Positions 20,828-32,500 of a stretch of DNA of 64,000 bases are shown piece by piece; position 1 is the stretch's first letter, and each line of letters begins with the position of its first letter. Source of the stretch: Rana temporaria. Its lineage: Eukaryota > Chordata > Amphibia > Anura > Ranidae. The position numbers and the translations under genes were made by a program. The DNA is taken from the NCBI RefSeq assembly GCF_905171775.1, contig NC_053495.1, forward strand, positions 106,187,409 through 106,251,408. Reading direction: 5' to 3'. The notes below the pieces were generated by a model. That model saw only the letters and a list, made by a program, of their open reading frames with translations, was not told where the DNA came from and searched no databases.

Positions 20828-22524
20828 ATGACGGAGCAGCAGCGTCAATTTTCGCGAGTTGGTGCTGTTTATGGGATGGCTGCTGGATATGTTCATCATT
20901 CCAGTACTTTGGCCAGAAACAGGGGGCGGAGGCGTTTCTGGACCAAGAATTGGTTGCGCCAGCGTGACCAGTTCTCACATATGCCTCTGCTTAGGGAACT
21001 CCAGGAGAATAATCCTAATGACTATAGGAACTTTCTCCGCATGACGGACCCCGTATTCAACCATCTGCTGGATCTTCTGTCCCCCTATATCACGAGGCAG
21101 GACACTGTGATGCGCCAAGCCATCACGGCCGAGCATAGGCTTATTGCCACGTTGCGGTACCTGACGACTGGGAGGAGCCTGCAGGACCTCAAGTTCTCGA
21201 CAGGCATCTCTCCGCAGGCGCTTGGGGTCATCATACCGGACATGTGTGCTGCCATCATCAAAGTTCTGCAGGAGGAGTATATTAAAGGTAAGTTTCCTCA
21301 TTTTAACCTCACAATCTGTCTTTAATAATGTGGGCAACTAACTATTTATTTTATTTCCCAGATATGCTGTGTGTTTAACTAACGTTCCCTTTTCTCCCTA
21401 TGCATGTTGATATAAGCTGTCCATGTTTTATTCTTGGCCTACCTGCATATTTGTCCCTTACCCAATATTAACCTGTCCAGCATGCTATCCTAGGGACAAA
21501 CCCACCTTGCCAATTTTTAAAACAGGACTTTTTGGTTTTTCTGTTCCAACCCCCCCCCCCCTTAAAACTTTTTTAGTCCCCATCAGAGGGCTGTGGAGTC
21601 TCTTAATTAAGTGGCCCTATATATTTCCTTACCCAAATTCTCCCTGCACATTTTTGAAATGCAATTTTAATACTGTGAAGTAGCACAAGGATGCTTGTAG
21701 GATTATGTTTTCAATGTTTATGTGCCAAAGTACTAAATCTCTTTATTTGTTTGTCCCCACAGCTACCCTCCACACCACAGGAATGGCAGTCTGTGGCTTC
21801 CCAATTTGCCCAGCGGTGGGATTTCCCGAACTGCGGTGGAGCAATAGATGGGAAACACATCCGCATAGTGCCCCCACCCCACTCGGGGTCCTACTATTAT
21901 AACTACAAGGGTTATCATAGTATTGTGTTGATGGCAGTGGTGTCGGCACAGTATGAGTTTCTATATGTGGACGTGGGGAAGAACGGCCGGCTGTCTGATG
22001 GGGGAGTGTCCACACGGACTGATTTCTATGATCGTCTCCAAGCTGGTGGTCTGGCACTGCCACCAGATGGAGATAATGTGGAAGGACTTCCGTTTGTGTT
22101 CCTAGCGGACGAGGCTTTCGGGCTTGGTCCTCACCTCATGCAGCCTTTTCCCCAGAGGACCCTCACCTCAGAGAGGAGGGTGTTTAATTATCGGTTGGTC
22201 AGGGCTCGGAGGGTAGTCGAGAATGCCTTTGGGATACTCTCCAACCGGTTCCGCCTGTTCAGGACAGCGATACACTTGGCAGAATATAAATTGAACACCG
22301 TTGTATTTGCCTGCTGCATTTTGCACAACTTTTTACGCAGGCACTCCCAGACGTACCTACCCGACATTGGTTCTGAGGCAAGACTACCCTTAGATCCCCT
22401 TCCCGGGCTGGACACTGGTCGCGCTGGCTTGGCCACCCAATCAGCTCGTGAGGTACGTGACAAATATGTTGAGTACTTCATGGGTCGGGGGGCCATTGCT
22501 ATGCCAGATCATATTTCTTTCTAA
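20828..22524 (+). pseudogene. Harbinger DDE transposase, two exons, copy 1 (frameshift at the exon junction)
   Basis: Exon 1 (20828-21287) ends at a GTAAGT donor. Exon 2 (21763-22524) follows a pyrimidine tract and CAG (21760-21762). Exon 1 encodes the helical N-terminus (MTDPVFNHLLDLLSPYI and LQDLKFSTGISPQALG). Exon 2 encodes the DDE_Tnp_4/HARBI1-like catalytic domain with GGAIDGKH, then FLADEAFGL, then VENAFGILSNRF; these hold the likely D, D and E. Copies 2 and 3 end exon 1 with AAG at the donor. Copy 1 has one extra A (AAAG, 21284-21287), which throws exon 2 out of frame after splicing. The protein would cut and paste the element. Otherwise both exons are open. Confidence 0.88.
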
Positions 22525-22605
22525 TTCGGCCCCCAGAAGAAAGAAATATTCACAGAACTAATAAATAATTAGACCATTGGACTTTATACAGTTGTTTGTC
22601 ATTAA

Positions 22606-23600
22606 CCACTAGCCGACCGCGCACCGTCATTATACGGCGGCAGGTCGGCTCTCCTGGGCGAGAGCCCGTAGCTATACGTCCTATCGTATAGCCGCCACTA
22701 GGGGGCGCGTGCGCCCCGCCGGAGGCGCGCGCGCGCGCTCCCCGCTCGCCCCCGACTCCCGTGCGTGTGCCCGGCGGGCGCGATCGCCGCCGGGCACACG
22801 CGATCGCTCGGTACAGAGCGGGGAACGGGAGCTGTGTGTGTAAACACACAGCTCTCGTTCCTGTCAGCAGGGGAAATGCTGATTTTCTGTTCATACAATG
22901 TATGAACAGAAAATCAGTGTTTCCCCTAGTGAGGCCACCCCCCCCCCACAGTAAGAACACACCCAGGCATACTTAACCCCTTCCCCGCCCCCTAGTGTTA
23001 ACCCCTTCACTGCCAGTGGCATTTTTATAGTAATCTAATGCATTTTTATAGCACTGATCGCTATAAAAATGCCAATGGTCCCAAAAATGTGTCAAAAATG
23101 TCCGAAGTGTCCGCCATAATGTCGCAATACCGAAAAAAAATCGCTGATCGCCGCCATTACTAGTAAAAAAAATATTAATAAAAATGCCATAAAAATACCC
23201 CCTATTTTGTAAACGCTATAACTTTTGCGCAAACCAATCAATAAACGCTTATTGCGATTTTTTTTACGAAAAATATGTAGAAGAATACGTATCGGCCTAA
23301 ACTGAGGAAAAAAAATGTTTTTTTATATATTTTTGGGGGATATTTATTACAGCAAAAAGTAAAAAATATTCATTTTTTTCAAAATTGTCGCTCTATTTTT
23401 GTTTATAGCGCAAAAAATAAAAAACGCAGAGGTGATCAAATACCACCAAAAGAAAGCTCTATTTGTGGGAAAAAAAGGACGCCAATTTTGTTTGGGAGCC
23501 ACGTCGCACGACCGCGCAATTGTCTGTTAAAGCGACGCAGTCCCGAATCGCAAAAAGTACTCTGGTCTTTGGGCAGCAATATGGTCCGGGGGGTAAGTGG
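22606..23600. mobile_element. TTAA-flanked MITE, copy A
   Basis: Ends CCACT...AGTGG are flanked by TTAA on both sides (22602-22605 and 23601-23604), as for piggyBac/Kolobok-type elements. A second full copy lies at 55679-56676. It has a GC-rich left part with a 'tgttcatacattgtatgaacagaaaatcag' hairpin and a right part typical of tandem A/T runs; no transposase. Harbinger copy 2 has the empty site at about 43605, so this insertion came after the Harbinger copies separated. Confidence 0.85.
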
Positions 23601-23604
23601 TTAA

Positions 23605-23955
23605 TGCTTTTTCTCTTTTTATCTGTCTTCCTGGTTCTCAAACTAACTACTGCACTTATAGTGCGAAATTTAGTTCTCCACTTTTAGTAAATAGCCACAT
23701 TTGCACATTATTCACTCATCTACAAACAGGGTATTGAGTCTAGAAATAAGAAGCCACTCATTTTTTCAATTTTGAGGTCAAGCTTTTTATTTTCAGCTTG
23801 TTCATGATCACACCAAAAAGTAGGCTTTTTTTCCGCCAAACATGTGTTTAAAATTTGGAGTCGTATTTTTTTATTTTTTTATTTAAATTTTTTGTGACCA
23901 TTTTATTTTTGACCAAAATTTTTGTTACAATATACATTTGTTAAAATGTTGACAT

Positions 23956-24042
<87 letters not shown>

Positions 24043-24500
24043 ATATAATTGTTTCCAAAAAAAATAAAAAATAAAAAGATCTAGGTCATCAAATATTGAT
24101 TTGGCTGCTTTTTCGCAAAATATAAAAATATTTCCTTTTTTTTTTTGGTTTTCAAAAACATTTTCAAGTTTTTTTACGTAAAAAATATAATATTTTTAAA
24201 TTTGTAATATTTTTCATTATTTCCTTCAAAATGTGTTTTTTTTTCTTTTCTTTTTTTTTGAAAAATAAAGCTTTCTTTTTCCTTTTTTTTCATCTAAATA
24301 TAGACTTCATAATTTTTAATCTTATTTTTTGAAGATATATAATTAGAAATATATAGATATATCCCAAATTTGTCTTTTTTGTTTTGTTTTGGGTTGTTGC
24401 TTTTCTCACATTTTTCTTAGGTCAAAAGGTCAAAATGGCCAACCAATAGAACTTAAACATTAAAAAATGTAAACAATTCACAACAGCAGTCAGTCATGGT
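23605..24500. other. AT-rich Harbinger noncoding DNA with (TA)n
   Basis: Low-complexity A/T-rich sequence downstream of the transposase, including a (TA)n microsatellite at about 23960-24036. Copy 2 has a matching (TA)n at about 43143-43190. No gene is seen. Confidence 0.7.
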
Positions 24501-24514
24501 GTGCTTTCACACTG

Positions 24515-24775
24515 GAACACGCCAAAATTTAAAGATGCACACATTCAGTGTGAATTCACCAAATGTCATTGGTTAAACAGACAAATGGCCACATGTGCTA
24601 TCTGACATCATGGGTGATCAATGTCTGTGTTTTGGGGGAGCAAACCCTTCCTCTCAACTACTTGAGGAGCGAGGAGGGGGTTGTACCCACAAAGCACAGA
24701 CAATCGATATCCTGTGATGGCAGATAGCACATGTTGGCACACTGTGTGTGCATCTTCAAATTTTGGCGTATTCAT
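24515..24775. repeat. Conserved inverted repeat between convergent Harbinger genes, copy 1
   Basis: The arm starting 'acgccaaaattt' (about 24518) pairs with 'aaattttggcgt' (about 24761-24772). Further inside, 'atgtgctatctgacatcat' pairs roughly with the 24708-24735 segment, and 'gtctgtgttttg' pairs with 'aaagcacagac'. It lies between the 3' ends of the transposase and Myb-like genes. The equivalent structure in copy 2 is at 42447-42707. It may terminate both transcripts or be an internal transposon signal; this is inference. Confidence 0.6.
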
Positions 24776-24778
24776 TAT

Positions 24779-26606
24779 TCAAAAATTAAAAATGGTTGTG
24801 GGGGCAGGGGATGGGCCCACACGGCCCATCATGTCAATAATATTTTTAAAATTTGCTTCGATGACCATCATTCTTTGCCGCATATTGTCCATTTCCGTGC
24901 TGCACTCCAAAAGGACATTTGTTACATTCTGTTCCATGACAACCATCCTTTCACGCATATTGTGCATTTCAGTGCTGCACTCCATTACCTGCTGAATAAT
25001 CATAGCAGCACTTGCACGCGAAAAATTTGCAACACCATCCTCATCCCCTAAAAAATAATTAAAATGGGCAATCAAAACAAAAATATTTTATGAGGCCTAT
25101 CTACATATGTTTTGCCAAATCAAGCTGGGGTGACACTGACCTGATGGTCTGCTCCTTTCCACCTCCACAACTTCGCCATCTTCGATCACTCCTCCTTCTT
25201 CCACCACTTCCCCATCATCTTCCACGACTCCTCCTTCTTCCACCACTTCCCCATCATCTTCCACGACTCCTCCTTCTTCAACCACTTCCCCATCATCATC
25301 AACTCCTCCTTCATCCATCAATCCACCTTCTTCCAATTCGCCAAATTCTTCTTCCGCAACTTTCCCTTCATCTGCTATAAATTCTAAATCCAAAATTACT
25401 TCTTCCTCCTCTCTTCCTTCCTCCTTTCTTCCTTCCTCCTCTCCTTCCACATCCTCTTCTCCTTCCACATCCTCTTCTCCTTCCACATCCTCTTCTCCTT
25501 CCACATCCTCTTCTCCTTCCACATCCTCTTCTCCTTCCACATCCTCCTCTCCTTCCACATCCTCCTCCTCCTCCACATGGCGAGATGGAAGATTTTGGCC
25601 TTGTCTGGCCCTCTCTGCCTCCTCCAAATGCTGGCGTCTTCTTTCCCCTAAATAACACAAAACAAAAGGTATACTCATCAGCACACAGATATTGGAGAGC
25701 AGAAATTGCATACATTGCTTAGAAGAGGCTTTCATTTATTTAGTTTTTTCTTTCACCAAACCTACATTTTTGACAGACTTCTATGCCAAGCTCTGATCCT
25801 GCCCCTTTTTAGCAAAGTGACACACATGGATGTCCCCCCTAAACTTTATTTCTGGGAGACCCTACCAAAAAAATTACATTTTTTTTGGAGACACAGGTGC
25901 TCTGCATTGCAGATGGGAAAACATTTATTATCAGTGTTTTTAGAATGAATCCTGTTTGCCTTTCGCATTCTCTTAATTAGATTTTTCTAAACTAGCTTTT
26001 ACACAATGTTTGCAAACCAAGTTTTTGGCCAGTGAGCCATGTCCAGGTGTGTTGTTCCTGGAATAACCTTGCATTTCTGCTAAACGATGTGATGTTACGC
26101 GGTTTACTAAGAACACTATTTTCAAAAGGTAGGTATTTACGTAAAAAACATTAAATTTCAACATGTCTTCAAAAGTACAAGCAGGCCAAGGAGGCAGATG
26201 TCGAAATATACATGTCAACACATTCTTGCAGACAATCCCCCCCCCCCCAACCCCAAAAAAATTAACTTACTTTTACGCAGAATTTTAAGGATCTTCTTCA
26301 TCTGATGTGGCTCCCTCAATTTTAAGTCGGACCAGCGTTTTTGGAGCTGTTCTTTGGACCTGGTGACCCCAAACATCCTCTGCATTCTCCTCGCCACCTT
26401 GTCCATAATGTGTGCCTTTCGGCGGTCTTGTATGGCCCTAATTCACCATCATAGTCCTTCCTCCAAATGATGGAAACTAACTCCACCATTTCCTCGAACC
26501 GCATATTAGTGGCTTTGTATCTTCTTTGCCTGGATCGGGACGTCCCTGCCTCTGTCCCTTCACTTGCGGCCTGAGAGCATCGTGCCCGCTCGTGTGACAT
26601 CGCCAT
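24779..26606 (-). pseudogene. Harbinger Myb/SANT-like protein, three exons, copy 1 (frameshifted)
   Basis: Exons on the minus strand are about 26606-26270, 25647-25141 (acceptor AG at 25649-25648, donor GTCAGT) and 25047-24779. Exon 1 encodes a Myb_DNA-bind_5/NAIF1-type domain. Between the YKT and MDKVARR segments (about 26411-26440) copy 1 lacks seven bases relative to copy 2, which breaks the frame. Exon 2 is acidic, with seven or so 18-bp repeats coding for a V-E-G-E-E-D hexapeptide (25444-25566). Exon 3 encodes Met-rich amphipathic heptads (VMECSTEMHNMRERM and a second similar unit), likely a coiled coil. In Harbinger systems such proteins help import the transposase to the nucleus and bind DNA. 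Confidence 0.82.
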
Positions 26607-27537
26607 CTTTCCTTCCCACAGAGATTATGGGCGGGGAAAAGAGGAAATGTTCCGCCATGGGCGGAGACGAGGGCGGCGTTTCATACATACGCGGAGTGTA
26701 GAGAATGCAAACAACGTGTTTACGTAGGTTACGCAGAGATAATTCGAGCGATTCCAGAACATACACAGTTAACGCCATATTTCCGAAACACATTGATTAG
26801 GGGCATGGCAAAGCTGACGAGGGCGGCGTTTCATACATACGCGGAGTGTATAAAAGGTGCACGCCGTGATTACGCAGGTTACGCGGTAATTAGGCGAGCG
26901 TGAGAAACGAGGAGCGAGAGACAGGAAGGTAAGGAAATTCAAAATGGGATCAGCAGAGGCCTAGAAAATGGAGAGCCATGGGATGGGGGTTTGGTCTGTT
27001 GGTTGCACCCTTTTTAAGCTATTCTGTCTCTTGAGTACCACAATGTTATTTTGGTATCCAAATGCTTTTGGACACCTCACAAAATATAGATGTGAACAAT
27101 GCTGTACCTCATTTAAATCTTTTTGAATGGTGTATTCAGATCAGGCAAAGTATTGTTCAGTGTTGGTTGTACAGAGGTCATTAGGAAGTGTCTTTTATGT
27201 CATCCATGCTCAGGGGCAGGATATCTACACATGAACGAGTGCCTAGATGAATGCTCTCATTTGTAAGCATTGTTTATGTTTCTATATTAAAATGATTTAC
27301 TGCAATGTTACCAAAGGGTCTGCATGTAGCAAATCAATGTTTGGTACAACCAATGTGGCCGAGCTGGCCATCATTTTTACAACAAGAGACACTGTGTTTG
27401 TAATTATATATAGGTCATACATTTAGAGACACATATTATATCATGGTCAACGCTGAGCCTTTTTAATATCTAGTTTTATTTGGTTTATGTTTTGCTAATC
27501 TAGACTCCAAAATCACATCAGCAAATAAGGCCGGGAA
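26607..27537. promoter_or_regulatory. Shared divergent promoter region, Harbinger copy 1
   Basis: These 931 bp separate the Myb-like start (26606, minus) from the MADF start (27538, plus). Copy 2 has the same spacing. A block 'gacgagggcggcgtttcatacatacgcggagtgta' occurs twice in direct orientation, at about 26665 and 26817. The second copy runs into TATAAAAG (26849-26856), a likely TATA box for the MADF transcript. The rest is unremarkable, AT-rich to 27537. Confidence 0.5.
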
Positions 27538-28764
27538 ATGGACCTCCTCCAAATGAAGGAAGCAATAGAGGCCTTACTGGAAAAATTTGAGGACACGCCC
27601 ATCCTGTGGGATTCCAAAAACACGTTCTATTGCAATAAAGATTTACGAGCGGCAGCACTAGAGGAGCTAGCAAACTATATGCAAACATGGGTGCCAGGAT
27701 GCACTGCCAACATGGTGAAGGATAAACTTGCCAACCTGAGAAGCACATATAGAAGAGCATACAGAGCAAATAAATATACAAAGTCTGGAGCAGCAGCAAC
27801 ACAAGCAAAGGAACCCAAACTGTGGTATTACAAACAGATGTCTTTTTTGCGTAAGGAAATGGAGGGCAGGAAATCGATGTCTAGTCTTGCTTCCAACCTT
27901 CCCTCCACGCTACCTTCCAGCGGACCTTCCCCAGATGACCACAGCCCTGCAGAGTCGGAAGAAGAGGGCCTGGCTGACAGAGAGGCAGATCTGCCACCCT
28001 TCGATGAGGAGGTATAGTAGTTTGCTATATATTTCTGGCGTAAATAATTATTGGTGGATTAATGAGTTGATATTGTAAAAGAAAAGCCAAGCTGGGAAAA
28101 CCAAAAAAAAAGGTCGCCAGACAAATAGGGGTCAGAAGGAGAGTCTATTCAAGTTATAATGAACCAAAAACAATAAAATAAAAACATGAAAATGTGTGTG
28201 TTTTGATTTGGCAAAATAGTAAAACATGTCCCTTTTTTGACACAGGAAGAAGAGATCAGCCAGGAGGTGGCAGATCCTCACGTCTCTGTCAGCCAGGAGG
28301 AGGCCGGGGTCAGTGGCAGCCAGGAGGAGGCCGGGCCCAGTGGCCTGCAGCAGGTCCCCTCGCCCAGGACAACCACCACCAGCCAGTCTTCTCCCCCCCA
28401 AGGTGAGGCCATCAGGCCGAAGGAGGCAGTTGAGGCCTGTGGAGGAGGCAAGCCTCCGCATGATCCAGGAGGCAAGCGCCATCATGAGGGCCCCCCTCAA
28501 CCCCACAGAGGCCTACAGTGCCTCCTTGGCACACAATTTAAATGAAGGGGGGAGGAGCAGAGAAGACTGGCAAAGGCCCTGATGAACCAGGTCCTTTGGT
28601 GGATGCAGAAGGACCTGCTGACCCCAGACACTGGGCTATGTGACCCGGCCCGGCTTGCTGAACACCATCCTCCTGCTGCCACATCGACCCCACCTGCAAG
28701 AGCCCGTGTAAGATCCGCTGGAAGGCAGCCTGGAGGGAAGGCTGGAAAGAGGAGGAAACGGTGA
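27538..28764 (+). pseudogene. Harbinger MADF-domain protein, two exons, copy 1 (frameshifted)
   Basis: Exon 1 (27538-28011, donor GTATAG) encodes a MADF-like domain: ILWDSKNTFYCNKDLRAAALEELA, MVKDKLANLRSTYRRAY and LWYYKQMSFL, then a Ser/Pro and acidic tail. Exon 2 (from 28246 after CAG) starts EEEISQEV and has a Gln/Glu/Gly-rich repeat (SQEEAGVSGSQEEAGPSG). The conserved helical part (VEEASLRMIQEASAIMRAPL) lies in a different frame from about 28400, and the C-terminal basic part (ending KRRKR, 28762) lies in a third. At least two indels therefore separate it from the open copy 2. MADF proteins bind DNA; its role in transposition is unknown. Confidence 0.8.
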
Positions 28765-29321
28765 TTCCCTGCCTTCCATTTCCTTCCACACAAAGGACAT
28801 ATTGTTTGGACTATCACAGTTTGGGTTCCTTTGGTTCTGTGCTGCTGCTTCATCAGATTTTTTTGTTTGCCTCCTGAGGTTTTGTAGTTTATCCTTCACC
28901 ATGTTGGAAATGCAAGTTTGCATATAGTTTGCTATCTGTTCTAGTGCTGCCGTTCTGTTTATTTTTTGGGATGACATTTGCCAAAATAAATGGCTTTTTG
29001 CTTTCATTTGAAAACCTGTCTATTGTTTGTTATACTGTGGGGATTATTAGGCAGCAAACATTACAAAAAAATACAATGGGTCATTTACAAAGGACACAAA
29101 CTCCTTGGGGGGGGGGGACATTTGGTGTGCCAACATGGTTAAATATTCCAAAATTAAAAAAAAAAAAAAAATGCACTAAAAAATAAATATAACATGTAAT
29201 AACAAAATGAACAAAATGGTGACATAACTAGAAACACACCAAAAAAATAAAATAAAATGAACATTCCTTTACAAAAATAAAAGTTAAAAAAATGGAGGAC
29301 CACCAACAAAAACACACATCT
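28765..29321 (+). other. Harbinger noncoding region right of the MADF gene
   Basis: About 550 bp with A-runs (29155-29170) and a G-run (29105-29114). Parts resemble a reversed second piece of the MADF exon 1 (28640-29007 on the minus strand matches the KDKLQNLRR segment), so a degenerate partial duplicate may lie here. Copy 2 holds a comparable remnant at 38297-38480. No functional gene. Confidence 0.5.
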
Positions 29322-29339
29322 GGCCTAGAAAACATTTTT
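29322..29339. repeat. Target-site duplication of the full-length L1 (left copy)
   Basis: The 18 bases ggcctagaaaacattttt recur exactly at 35288-35305 on the other side of the L1. They fix both borders of the insertion inside Harbinger copy 1. Confidence 0.9.
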
Positions 29340-29502
29340 TTTTCCATCAAAAAAGCTTTTATTGAGCAAAACAGCATTACACATGGTATACAGAAGGCGT
29401 AACGTTACAATATGAATCAAATGATCTCAAGCAGGGTGTAAACATGAGCCTATCGACAAAGAATAAAACACATTGAATACAGCAATGCATACATTTAAAC
29501 AT

Positions 29503-32500
29503 CTAGGAACCGGTTGAGGGTGAGTTTAACCACTTATCCCATATTTTCCCATATTTGGCCGGGCAGCCCCTGTGAGAATAAACCAGTTTTTTGTATGGAA
29601 GTACATTGTTGACCTCCGCCAGCCAATGGGAGAACTCAGGGGGGCCTGAGCGCATCCACACTCGCGCTATAACATTCCGGGCTACAAACAGTGTCTCGTG
29701 TAGGAAGACCTTTATGAATTTATTCATTTCTGCATCTGGGAATATACCCAGCAGGCATGGCTTTGGCTGCAGGGTTATGGGGGATCCCATCTTGTCGTGG
29801 AGGAACCTCACCACCTGTTCCCAGAAAGCCTGGATCTTAACACACTGCCAAATCAGGTGGAAAAAGGTTCCTGCCTCATGGTCACACATTGGGCAGGTAG
29901 AGGGGAAGTCCCTCCTATATCTAGAGATCCTAAGAGGTGTGAGGTAGGCTCTGTTAAGTATGAAGGTTTGTGTAAGGCGGTCCGACAGCTTAGGAGACAC
30001 TAGTTTGCAGGTGTCTAGAGCATCACTCCACTCATCGTCCTCCATTGGACCCACCTCCCCCACCCACCTGGACTTTAGGGCGTAGGCAGACACTGTCGCG
30101 CTCGGGAGCGTAATCATGGTGTGAAATTGGGTGATCAATTTTTTGGGGTCTGGGTACTTAACTGCTGCCATGAGGGGGTTGTCGGCCAGAACTAGGTCAT
30201 CCTGGGGGAACTGGGCCTGGAAGGCATGTCTCAGTTGGGCGTAGCGGAATAGCATATGATCGGGCAGGCCATATTCAGCTTGTAGCGCGGCAAAGGGTTT
30301 CAGTTTCCCACCACTGGTGATATGTGACAGATAATATATCCCCCTGGAGCTCCAAATCTCGGTGTCGTGGATGTGCTCCAACTCCGGCAGGGCGCTGTTG
30401 TGCCACAGGGAGGTGTAGCCATGCAGTGGCGCTATGCCCAGCCTGTCTGAAACAACGCTCCACACCCTTCTGTAGTGATACAGGAGAGAATGTCGCTCTC
30501 CTGTTACTCTCGCCCCCCCCGCTATAATCACTAGGGGGTCGCCCGTCGATTGGGTCCATGCAGGGCATAGGAGACGGAGGAATCTGGTCCTGTCCACCTT
30601 ATCCACATGAAATAGTTGCGACAACTGGGCAGCCAGATAGTATGCATTGAAGTCGGGCAGCGCGAGTCCTGCTAGGTCAGTGGGATTTTTCAGTCTGTGC
30701 CAGGGGAGTTTATGCCTCGCTGATCCCCAGATAAACGGCTTTAGGAGAGACTCTAACCGCTTGAAGCACCGAAGCACAAGGTACACCGGCGAGTGCCACA
30801 CCATGTACAGAATCTTTGGTAGCAATACCATTTTCACTAAATTTATGCGACCCGTAACTCCCAGTGGGAGACGAGCCCAGACCTGCGTTCTCTGCTTGAG
30901 CATATCATACAAAGGTGTGACATTCAATGGGACATAGTCTGCCGGGTCCCTGGTGGCTCGAACTCCCAGGTACTTGATCTCAGCAACCCTCTGTAGTGGG
31001 AGTTGGGCCTTGTCCCTAGTCAAAGGATAGCTGTCCAGGGGGAGTATTTGGGACTTATCCCAGTTGATTCTGAGTCCCGAGAAGGCGCCGAAGCGCTCAA
31101 TCAGGTCCAGAGCCACCGGGAGGGAATTGGTAGAGTCATCCAGGTATAGCAATGTGTCATCAGCGTACGTGCTTATACGCTCCTCCACTCCCCCTCTCCT
31201 CAGTCCTGTTATGTCAGGGTGCGTGCGTATGGCAATCGCCAGTGGCTCCGCTGCAAGTGCATACAGCAGTGGCGACAGGGGGCAACCCTGTCTCGTGCCA
31301 TGTCGCAGTGGGAATCTGTCAGACGGCCACCCATTAGCCAGCACTCTGGCCACTGGATCTTGATAAAGGAGTTTTACCCAGCGAATGAATCTGGGGCCTA
31401 ATCCAAATGTCGCTAGACAAGTCCAGAGGTACCGCCACTCCACCGAGTCGAACGCCTTAGCAGTGTCCAGGGCGACGACTATTCTGGAGCCTGAGTTGTC
31501 GTGCGCAGCCTGAAGGTTGATAAATAGTCTCCTGAGATTAAAGGAGGTATTTCGACCGGGCATGAAGCCCGCCTGATCAACGTGCACAAGGGAGAGGATC
31601 ACGGTGTTGAGGCGGGCTGAGAGCACTTTGGCCAATACCTTGATGTCAACTTGTAATAGGGAGATTGGGCGGTATGACTCGGGTAAGTGGGGGTCTTTCC
31701 CCGGTTTGGGGATCAGAACTATGGTCGCTTCTCTCATCGAGGGTGGGAGCTCAGAGCCTTCAAAGATGGAGTTATATAAGGCAAGGAGTTTAGGGACTAG
31801 GGTTTCGGCATAGGTGGAGTAAAACTCAGCCGGCAGGCCGTCCGATCCCGGCGCTTTTGATTTCGGGAGGCCAGCGAGAGCAGCGGATATTTCCTCCGAC
31901 GTCAGCGGCTCTTCAAGTGATTGAGTCTGTTGTGCCGTCAGTCTGGGGACTGGTAGGTCGGTCAGGAACGCATCTGATAGGGAGTCGTCGTCTGGGGCTA
32001 CTGTGTCATAAAGTGAGGAGAAGAAGTCTCTAAACATAGTGGTCACTTGCTCTGGATCTGTTATTAGGTCCCCTGCCGGTGAGCGCAGGGAAATCACCAC
32101 CGGGGGTCTCTCCTCACAATGTACCAAATAGGCAAGTAACTTCCCCGCTCTCTCCCCATGTTCAAACATCCGTTGCTTATGAAAGAAGAGTTTTCGTTTC
32201 GATTTTTCATAATGTAGTTGGTCTGCTGCCCTAGTGCAGAGCCTTAGTTCTGCTGCTAAGTCGGCCGTCGGGTTGGCAGTGTACTCCCTCTCTTTTGCCT
32301 CAACTAGTTCCGTGGCCCTATCAAGTGCCTCCGCAGATGCGATCTTAACAGAGTTTATGCGGGAGGAGAGCGTCATGCGAGCATGTAGTTTAAAGGCCTC
32401 CCATACCGCCCGGGGGGACGCAGACCCAGAGTTATCCGCAAAATATTGCTCCCACTCTGTTGCCAGGTCCGCATCCTCCGGTAGCAAGGTCAGCCAAAAT

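Noticed and set aside
22550..22960. 136-codon ORF on the minus strand
   Set aside because: It spans the GC-rich part of a TTAA MITE and its Harbinger flank; copy B of the MITE has no matching frame.
24779..28764. Myb-like and MADF genes as possible host genes
   Set aside because: Both lie inside Harbinger termini and recur with the same order and spacing in a second inverted copy, so they belong to the transposon.
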